Source: Pelagihabitans sp963760375 (lineage in GTDB: Bacteria > Bacteroidota > Bacteroidia > Flavobacteriales > Flavobacteriaceae). From it: 64,000 bases of DNA. The stretch is taken from the NCBI GenBank assembly GCA_963760375.1, contig CAVXCS010000005.1:124001-188000 (forward strand), in the 5' to 3' direction. A model generated the notes under the pieces. It was not told the DNA's origin, searched no databases, and saw only the letters and a program-made list of their open reading frames with translations. Positions 58,534 through 64,000 of the stretch are shown here, piece after piece. Numbering within the stretch: the first letter of the stretch is position 1; each line of letters starts with the position of its first letter. The position numbers and the translations under genes were made by a program.

Positions 58534-59577
58534 ATGGAAGCCGAGAAGAAAAAAGACATAAGGTCTTTGACCAAGGACCAACTGAGGGATTTTTTTGTGG
58601 CTCAGGGCGACCAGTCGTTTCGAGGCAATCAGGTATATGAATGGCTCTGGAAAAAAGGAGCCCATTCTTTCGAGGCAATGACCAACATTTCGAAAGAAAC
58701 CAGGGAAAGCCTGGAATCACACTTCGTGATCAACCACATCAAAGTTGATCAGATCCAACGCAGTAAGGATGGTACGATCAAAAATGCGGTGCGTTTGCAT
58801 GACGGACTGGTGGTAGAATCGGTACTCATACCTACCAAAAGCCGAACGACGGCCTGTGTTTCCAGCCAGGTCGGTTGCAGTCTTGATTGTCGATTCTGCG
58901 CTACGGCCCGTTTGAAAAGAATGCGCAATTTGAATCCCGATGAAATTTATGATCAGGTGGTCGCCATCGACAACGAGAGCAGGCTCTATTTCAATAGGCC
59001 GTTGAGCAATATCGTGTTCATGGGCATGGGCGAACCTTTGATGAACTATAACAATGTCATCAAGGCCATTGAAAAGATCACTGCGGTCGAAGGTTTGGGC
59101 ATGTCGCCCAAAAGAATTACCCTTTCTACTTCAGGCGTGCCCAAAATGATCAAAAAAATGGCAGATGATGGCGTTAAATTCAAACTTGCCGTCTCGCTTC
59201 ATTCCGCAATCGATGAAATCCGTACTTCGATCATGCCCTTCAATGCCACCTTTTCCTTGGCCGATTTGCGGGAAGCGCTGGAATATTGGTATGCAAAGAC
59301 CAACAGCAGGATCACCTATGAATATGTTGTATGGAAGGGTATCAACGACACCCAAAACGATGTGGATGCCTTGGTGCAGTTTTGTCGTTTTGCCCCTTCC
59401 AAAGTAAATCTGATCGAATACAACCCCATAGATGATGGCCAATTTCAACAGGCCAACCCACAAGCCATAGCCATGTACGTTGAAACCCTGGAGCGAAATG
59501 GTATTATTGTTACCGTACGCCGGTCCCGCGGCAAGGATATCGATGCCGCCTGCGGACAATTGGCCAACAAATCTTGA
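58534..59577 (+). CDS. rlmN: 23S rRNA (adenine(2503)-C(2))-methyltransferase
   Basis: Radical-SAM methylase of A2503 in 23S rRNA (and A37 of some tRNAs). The 347-residue protein has the cluster motif CSLDCRFCATA (about 114-124, CxxxCxxC), IVFMGMGEPLMNYNNVIKAI, the SAM-binding LSTSGVPKMIKKMADDGV and VSLHSAIDEIR, and Cys near VRRSRGKDIDAACGQL (C-terminal catalytic Cys). The start is ATG 58534, three codons into a longer frame. Known for the family is the N-terminal HTH-like domain, seen here as DQLRDFFVAQGDQSFRGNQV. Confidence 0.95.
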   Translation: MEAEKKKDIRSLTKDQLRDFFVAQGDQSFRGNQVYEWLWKKGAHSFEAMTNISKETRESLESHFVINHIKVDQIQRSKDGTIKNAVRLHDGLVVESVLIPTKSRTTACVSSQVGCSLDCRFCATARLKRMRNLNPDEIYDQVVAIDNESRLYFNRPLSNIVFMGMGEPLMNYNNVIKAIEKITAVEGLGMSPKRITLSTSGVPKMIKKMADDGVKFKLAVSLHSAIDEIRTSIMPFNATFSLADLREALEYWYAKTNSRITYEYVVWKGINDTQNDVDALVQFCRFAPSKVNLIEYNPIDDGQFQQANPQAIAMYVETLERNGIIVTVRRSRGKDIDAACGQLANKS

Positions 59578-59599
59578 TATGCCGAATTATCCCCAATAC

Positions 59600-59654
59600 A
59601 TTCCGAACAAAGAACCTATGGCTCTGCCGCTTTGTTTGGAATAGCTACCATAGG
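59600..59654 (+). other. Structured element between rlmN and polyprenyl synthase
   Basis: ATTCCGAACAAAG (59600-59612) pairs with CTTTGTTTGGAAT (59630-59642), a 13-bp stem with one G-T. Its loop contains CCTATGG (59615-59621), which can pair with CCATAGG (59648-59654). The two stems interleave, so a pseudoknot or two alternating hairpins are possible. No known RNA family recognised. Confidence 0.5.
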
Positions 59655-59723
59655 ATATCGAATAGTGCTACCTTTTGCCTAATTTTATAACGCACAGCGC
59701 AGACCGTCAACAAAAGACCCAGC

Positions 59724-60701
59724 TTGAAAATTGTATCTCAAATAAAGCAACCGATCGATAGGGAAATGGAACTTTTTGAAACCAAGTTCCGTGAATCGAT
59801 GTCTTCAAAGGTCGCCTTGTTGAATAGGATTACCTACTATATCGTTAACCGGAAGGGCAAACAAATGCGGCCCATGTTCGTTTTTTTGACGGCAAAACTG
59901 TTGAACCATGGGGAGGTCAATGAACGCACTTATCGAGGTGCGGCCGTGATCGAACTGATCCATACCGCTACTTTGGTGCACGACGACGTGGTCGATGACA
60001 GCGCCAAACGTCGTGGTTTTTTCTCCATTAATGCCTTATGGAAAAACAAGATAGCGGTATTGGTAGGTGATTATCTCCTTTCCAAAGGGCTGTTATTGTC
60101 TATAGATCATGGCGATTTTGATTTGCTAAGAATTATTTCCAAGGCGGTACGGGAGATGAGCGAAGGGGAATTATTGCAGATCGAAAAGGCCAGACGGCTG
60201 GATATCACCGAGGCGGTATATTATGATATCATCAGGCAAAAAACCGCTACTTTGATCGCGGCATGTTGCAGTTTGGGCGCCTGTTCGGTAAAACCGGATT
60301 CCCCAGACGTGGAAACATTCCGGAAATTCGGAGAGCTCTGCGGCATGGCCTTTCAGATCAAGGACGACCTTTTTGATTATGGGTCCGAACAAATAGGCAA
60401 ACCCACCGGTATCGACATCAAAGAACAAAAAATGACACTGCCCTTGATCCATGTTTTAAATGGGTGTACCAAAAAGCAACAGCATTGGCTGATCAACTCG
60501 ATCAAAAATCATAATAAAGACAAGAACAGGGTAAAGGAGGTCATTGCTTTTGTAAAGGAAAATGGGGGGCTCGATTATGCCGTAAATAAAATGATCGCTT
60601 TTAAGGAAGAAGCCTTGGCGCTTTTGAAAGACTATCCTGATTCCGATTATAAAGCGGCGTTGGAATTGATGGTGAATTATGTGGTCGATCGAAAAAAGTA
60701 G
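59724..60701 (+). CDS. ispB: Polyprenyl diphosphate synthase
   Basis: Elongates farnesyl diphosphate to the isoprenoid tail of menaquinone. The 325-residue protein has the first Asp-rich motif in LVHDDVVDDSAKRRG (about 85-99), the KPTGIDIKEQKMTLPLIHVL segment (about 228-247) and the second motif in FQIKDDLFDYGSEQIG. The only suitable start is TTG 59724, giving MKIVSQIKQPIDREMELFE, which fits the family's N-terminus; the first ATG (59766) would remove it. Preceded by a structured intergenic element. Confidence 0.9.
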   Translation: MKIVSQIKQPIDREMELFETKFRESMSSKVALLNRITYYIVNRKGKQMRPMFVFLTAKLLNHGEVNERTYRGAAVIELIHTATLVHDDVVDDSAKRRGFFSINALWKNKIAVLVGDYLLSKGLLLSIDHGDFDLLRIISKAVREMSEGELLQIEKARRLDITEAVYYDIIRQKTATLIAACCSLGACSVKPDSPDVETFRKFGELCGMAFQIKDDLFDYGSEQIGKPTGIDIKEQKMTLPLIHVLNGCTKKQQHWLINSIKNHNKDKNRVKEVIAFVKENGGLDYAVNKMIAFKEEALALLKDYPDSDYKAALELMVNYVVDRKK

Positions 60702-60804
60702 TGTCCTCACCATCTCACCTATCGACTTTTAAAAAAAACACTGCCCCAGGCAACCATTTAAAGGGATACGTCGTCTATCTTAATAGAAGACAACCAAAAC
60801 CATT

Positions 60805-61368
60805 TTGAAAATCATAAACTTCTACCATAACGAAAAGCAGCTGATCAAAAGATCCGCTGCAGGAAAAAGGGAAGCGCAACAGCGTTTGTTCGACCGGCAT
60901 GCGCCGAAAATGTTGGGCGTTTGTAGAAGGTATGTCAGGGATATGCATTTTGCGGAAGACGTGATGATAAATGGTTTTGTAAAAGTCTTCCAAAACCTGG
61001 AAAGCTTTAGGTTCGAAGGCAGTTTTGAGGGATGGGTCAGGAAAATTATGGTAAGGGAATGTATTTCATTCCTCAGGAAACAACAATTTGTGGTCTACGA
61101 TGGGGCGCTATATGAAGAAACGGTGCAGAAAGACCAAGCGCAGCCCGACAGCATGAATGCCGAATATATTGAATTATTGATCGATGCCCTGCCGGAAGGA
61201 TACCGTGCCGTTTTTATGCTTTATGTGGTGGAAGGCTATAAACACCATGAAATTGCCGAAATGCTCGGCGTCTCGGAGAATACTTCAAAATCACAGCTTT
61301 TTAAGGCAAGAAAGCTTCTGCAGGAAAAACTTAGGGAACAAAATATCGTTGGTTATGGAACCCAATAA
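60805..61368 (+). CDS. ECF-type RNA polymerase sigma factor
   Basis: A 187-residue sigma-70-family protein. Region 2 is QQRLFDRHAPKMLGVCRRYV to FEGSFEGWVRKIMVRECISF (about 25-93) and region 4 is LPEGYRAVFMLYVVEGYKHH, EIAEMLGVSENTSKSQLFKA (about 130-170). The start is TTG 60805 (MKIINFYHNE), with no ATG nearby. The next gene, whose start overlaps the sigma stop by 14 bases, encodes a membrane protein likely to be its anti-sigma factor. A surface-stress role is probable but unproven. Confidence 0.88.
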   Translation: MKIINFYHNEKQLIKRSAAGKREAQQRLFDRHAPKMLGVCRRYVRDMHFAEDVMINGFVKVFQNLESFRFEGSFEGWVRKIMVRECISFLRKQQFVVYDGALYEETVQKDQAQPDSMNAEYIELLIDALPEGYRAVFMLYVVEGYKHHEIAEMLGVSENTSKSQLFKARKLLQEKLREQNIVGYGTQ

Positions 61369-62110
61369 ATTCGAAAAACATATTAGGAAACAACTTTTGG
61401 AACGTAAATTCACACCGGCCCCCGAATCTTGGGATAAAGTGGTCCAGAAGTTGGAAGCCTCGGAAAGACCTAAAAGCAACCGTTATTTTTTGGCAGGTAT
61501 CGCTGCAGGTTTTATAGGCTTGCTCATAGTCCTTGGCATATTTTTTAAGGAGGATTCCCCAAATCCCGCACCAGTGGATAAAATTGTGTTGGCCCCTGTA
61601 GAACAAAAAGAAGGGCAGGAGCGAAGTACCAATGAAGAAGGAGTGCTTTTTGATAAAAATGGCCAAAACCAAATAGCAAAAACCAATGTAGCCACGCCCG
61701 AATTTGAAAGCAAGGCGAATGCGGTTCGATCGCAATCTGCTACTGGAAGTGTTCACAAGCCTGCCCAACCCTCTCCAAAATTGGCCCATATCGCATCCCA
61801 AATACTTCCGGCCGACAGCACGGCCAACATGATCGCACTGAAATTGGCGGAGGTCGTGGCCCATATTGAGGTCATCGAAAAGGAAAAAGCCACTGAGATG
61901 ACCGATGTAGAGGTCGATTCTTTGCTCCTCAATGCCCAAATGGAGCTGATGGCCGATCAAATGTTCCCAAAGCCAAACAAGGTCAATCCCGCGGCATTGC
62001 TGGCCACTGTTGAAGAAGAACTTGACCAATCATTTCGGGATCAAATTCTTGACAAGTTAAAGAGTGGTTTTGAAAAGGTGCGTACCGCAGTGGCCCAACG
62101 CAACGACTGA
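61355..62110 (+). CDS. Probable membrane anti-sigma factor
   Basis: A 251-residue protein with an N-terminal cytoplasmic helix-rich segment (residues 1-41: FEKHIRKQLLERKFTPAPES, WDKVVQKLEAS), one transmembrane helix (about 43-63, YFLAGIAAGFIGLLIVLGIF), then a long extracytoplasmic region rich in Asn, Gln, Ala and Ser. The start overlaps the sigma factor gene by 14 bases, the gene order typical of sigma/anti-sigma pairs, which is the main reason for the call. There is no ZAS zinc motif. I start at ATG 61355 because the longer upstream in-frame ORF (61184) lies within the sigma gene. Confidence 0.6.
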   Translation: MEPNKFEKHIRKQLLERKFTPAPESWDKVVQKLEASERPKSNRYFLAGIAAGFIGLLIVLGIFFKEDSPNPAPVDKIVLAPVEQKEGQERSTNEEGVLFDKNGQNQIAKTNVATPEFESKANAVRSQSATGSVHKPAQPSPKLAHIASQILPADSTANMIALKLAEVVAHIEVIEKEKATEMTDVEVDSLLLNAQMELMADQMFPKPNKVNPAALLATVEEELDQSFRDQILDKLKSGFEKVRTAVAQRND

Positions 62111-62221
62111 TCCAATCAACATCATTTCGCATTACCCTTTCTGTTAAAGTAGGGGCAGGACGGAGTTTATTCATCAAACGGCCCTTGGCGGGTTAAATAA
62201 CAATCAAAATTCAATACTATC

Positions 62222-63271
62222 ATGAGAACAATTAAACTATTTTTAATCGCTTTCTTCTTTACTGCAACCGCTATGGCCCAAGAAGACTATCAGCGCCAAA
62301 TCGAGCAACTGATCGTATCAAAGGACCAGGTGACCGAGCAGGAAAAGGAAGCCCTAAAATTGGAAGTGGAGGCAATCAACCAAAAGCTGGCCAACAAGGA
62401 AATCGACATGGAAGAGGCGAAGCTGCTCAAAGAAAACGCAGCAGAAAAAAGAGCCTTGAACATCGCCGATCGTCTGGCGATTATCAATAACAAGATTTCC
62501 CTTTTGGAAAGGAATCGAGGGGAAGTCCTGCAAACCCCAAAAGCGTTCAGATTCGGCCAAGACCCCCTTGGCTTAAGCATTACGGTCAACAACGAACCAT
62601 GGCAAATTTTTGAACATAAAGAACCTAAATACGATCGCAAGACCTATTCCGATTTTGTGTTTGCCGTTGGGTTGAACAATGCCATCATCGAAGGCCAGTC
62701 CCTCTCCGATTCTCCTTATAAAGTTGCCGGCAGTCGTTTTGCGGAATTGGGGTGGAGTTGGCGCACGCGTATTTTGCCGAACTCTAATTTTATCCGATTC
62801 AATTATGGATTTTCCTTTCAGTTCAATGGTTTGAAACCAAAGGGGAATGAATATTTCGTAGCGGCGGACGGTGAAACGACACTACAGGAGTTTGAGTTCG
62901 ATTTGAACAAATCCAAGTTCCGTACCGACAATTTGGTCTTTCCCCTGTATTTGGAATTTGGACCTTCCAAGATAGAGAAGAGCACTGAACGAATACGCTA
63001 TAACATCGATAAAAAGTTCAGACTGGGGATAGGGGGCTATGGCGGTTTTAATCTGAGCGCCCGCCAAAAGTTGAAATATACACGAGTGGGGGAAACGGTA
63101 AAAGACAAACTAAAACGAGGCTATAACACCAACGATTTTGTATACGGACTGGCGGGATATGCCGGAGTAGGTGGAGTACTTGTTTATTTGAAATACGATT
63201 TGAACCCTATTTTTAAAGATGCTCAGACAGACCAACGCAATGTGTCTTTAGGCCTTCGGTTTGACCTTTAA
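62222..63271 (+). CDS. Outer-membrane beta-barrel protein with coiled-coil N-terminus
   Basis: A 349-residue exported protein: signal peptide (residues 1-19, ending ATAMAQ), a charged helical segment (about 22-95, such as EEAKLLKENAAEKRALNIAD) likely to form a coiled coil, then about 230 residues of alternating strands. It ends with Phe-Asp-Leu (LGLRFDL), a typical barrel end. It lies after the sigma/anti-sigma pair, so it may be a target or partner of that system. No family named. Confidence 0.65.
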   Translation: MRTIKLFLIAFFFTATAMAQEDYQRQIEQLIVSKDQVTEQEKEALKLEVEAINQKLANKEIDMEEAKLLKENAAEKRALNIADRLAIINNKISLLERNRGEVLQTPKAFRFGQDPLGLSITVNNEPWQIFEHKEPKYDRKTYSDFVFAVGLNNAIIEGQSLSDSPYKVAGSRFAELGWSWRTRILPNSNFIRFNYGFSFQFNGLKPKGNEYFVAADGETTLQEFEFDLNKSKFRTDNLVFPLYLEFGPSKIEKSTERIRYNIDKKFRLGIGGYGGFNLSARQKLKYTRVGETVKDKLKRGYNTNDFVYGLAGYAGVGGVLVYLKYDLNPIFKDAQTDQRNVSLGLRFDL

Positions 63272-63325
63272 ATCACCAATTCCGGAAACGGAACCCCTTA
63301 GCCAACAACATCGGGGGTTCTTGTA

Positions 63326-63580
63326 TCACCGTCTTAGCTCTTTTTCCAACGCGATTTTCATCGTAGCCGTAAATTCGTCCCCTTCATAAGCCTTTTTGCA
63401 ATGGGAACATCGGGCCAATGTAGAGGATCCTATTTTAAACAGCTTGATCCAGAATAAATGGAAGTAGTTCGAAGTGGTATATACGGTTAAAGTACCGAGG
63501 TTTTGGCAATAGGGGCAGGGGACCGATGTCAATACCTTGCTTTCTGCCTTGCCGGGCCGTGTTCCCAAAAATAGAATCAT
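63326..63580 (-). CDS. Small zinc-ribbon protein
   Basis: An 84-residue protein with two CxxC pairs: CPYC (residues 22-25) and CSHC (about 58-61), 35 residues apart, the geometry of a zinc ribbon. The segment between them contains Tyr/Phe-rich YFHLFWIKLFKIG. This small family is widespread in Bacteroidota and has no known role. Isolated on the minus strand, 54 bases beyond the end of the outer-membrane protein gene. Confidence 0.7.
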   Translation of the reverse strand: MILFLGTRPGKAESKVLTSVPCPYCQNLGTLTVYTTSNYFHLFWIKLFKIGSSTLARCSHCKKAYEGDEFTATMKIALEKELRR

Positions 63581-63872
63581 TTATTTGGAGTCGTTATGTT
63601 GCAGGTAAATATAATCAAACCGCATGATTCACTTTTTGAAGGAGTTTGAGTTCAGGAGTTGGTAAGCCTAAATGGTATAAAATCCAAAGCCTGATATGTT
63701 AATGTTCTTAATTTTAGTTAAAAAGCAAATGGTTGCATAATTTTCAATCGATTGCCAGCGTTCCTCTTTTAGACATTGCCCCATATAGCTTTGGATGTTT
63801 CCCTGATTTTTGAAAATCGAAAGCTTGCCGTAACCGTGAATATAAAATTATTGTTAAACCCTTCATATGTTG
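63581..63872. other. Non-coding stretch before the terminal lipoprotein gene
   Basis: A/T-rich; I see no gene, repeat or RNA. It ends at the promoter of the lipoprotein gene. Confidence 0.5.
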
Positions 63873-63902
63873 TTGGTTTCTTTACAGCTTAACTTATTTT
63901 TA
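63873..63902 (+). promoter_or_regulatory. Promoter of the lipoprotein gene
   Basis: TTG at 63873-63875, a 19-base spacer, then TATTTTTA at 63895-63902 (consensus TAnnTTTG, last base changed). The ATG at 63918 is 15 bases after the box. Confidence 0.5.
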
Positions 63903-63917
63903 CATGTAAAATATGCC

Positions 63918-64000
63918 ATGAGACCCTTTTATTTATTGTCATTGCTTTCGCTGTTGGTCTTGGGCTGCACTGATGAGGATCTTTTGGACAATCGTTCCAT
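63918..64000 (+). CDS. 5' end of a lipoprotein gene
   Basis: Starts at ATG 63918, 27 codons in the window. The N-terminus MRPFYLLSLLSLLVLGC is a lipoprotein signal with Cys at position 17, followed by TDEDLLDNRS. The body lies beyond the window, so no function can be given. Confidence 0.6.
   Translation, partial: MRPFYLLSLLSLLVLGCTDEDLLDNRS

Noticed and set aside
61331..62029. A 232-codon minus-strand open frame
   Set aside because: Fully antisense to the probable anti-sigma gene, Gly/Phe/His-rich, no motif.
1..64000. CRISPR arrays, prophage, transposase or toxin-antitoxin systems
   Set aside because: No regularly spaced repeats and no integrase, transposase or toxin-like gene were seen; the HEPN-like domain is part of the sulfite reductase and not a toxin pair.

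Overview
The window is a chromosomal segment of a marine-type Flavobacteriaceae bacterium (Bacteroidota). The evidence is the gliding ABC ATPase gldA, promoters of the Bacteroidota TAnnTTTG (-7) type, DUF5686, head-GIN and PafA-type proteins, a MetX-aspartokinase-homoserine dehydrogenase fusion, and split methionine synthase. I cannot name the genus. Coding density is high. I see no rRNA, tRNA, CRISPR array, prophage or transposase.

Layout. 1-5100: tail of an SDR-like gene, a SprT-like protein, mannose-1-phosphate guanylyltransferase, a DUF389 membrane protein, and on the minus strand the Mla-type lipid ABC pair mlaE-mlaF. 5100-16500: housekeeping genes (PafA-like phosphatase, murI, folA, a class-V aminotransferase, a stand-alone CBM48 protein, thyA, a nucleoside transporter, a DUF151 nuclease, etfBA, pdhB). 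16500-23330: a DUF5686 outer-membrane protein, membrane pyrophosphatase, an App1-type phosphatase, a deoxynucleoside kinase. 23330-31410: methionine/SAM region: metK behind a probable SAM-II riboswitch; a SAM-I riboswitch in front of metY (frameshifted here), the MetX-AK-HSD fusion and a MetZ-like enzyme. 31470-39990: an Rrf2 regulator followed by assimilatory sulfate reduction (DUF2061, cysH, cysD, cysN, sulfite reductase with a HEPN-like tail, two siroheme genes, ferredoxin-NADP reductase). 40030-45120: a second SAM-I riboswitch, split metH and metF. 45200-49200: PagL-like lipid A deacylase, head-GIN lipoprotein, serine hydrolase, gldA. 49340-53610: an aromatic amino-acid operon (pheA, aminotransferase, tyrA, DAHP synthase-chorismate mutase) behind a leader-peptide attenuator. 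53610-64000: rsgA, dtd, a MazG-like gene, aroA, queA, rlmN, a polyprenyl synthase, an ECF sigma factor with a probable anti-sigma, an outer-membrane protein, a zinc-ribbon protein and the start of a lipoprotein.

How it works together. 23.5-45 kb is one sulfur-to-methionine supply block: sulfate is activated and reduced to sulfide, sulfide is joined to O-acetylhomoserine, homocysteine is methylated by MetH using folate from MetF, and MetK makes SAM. SAM can feed back through three riboswitches of two unrelated classes. The Rrf2 protein probably controls the reductive part through three matching CTAT-N7-ATAG sites.

Strongest observations: (1) a complete Phe/Tyr attenuator (23-codon leader with 10 aromatic codons, antiterminator, terminator) before pheA; (2) a SAM-II-like aptamer with a roughly 66-nt insertion before metK; (3) the three shared operator-like sites of the sulfate cluster; (4) a single-base frameshift in metY; (5) a sulfite reductase ending in a HEPN-like domain; (6) a PAPS-type reductase with no APS kinase gene in the cluster. 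All are from reading sequence only; no database search was run.
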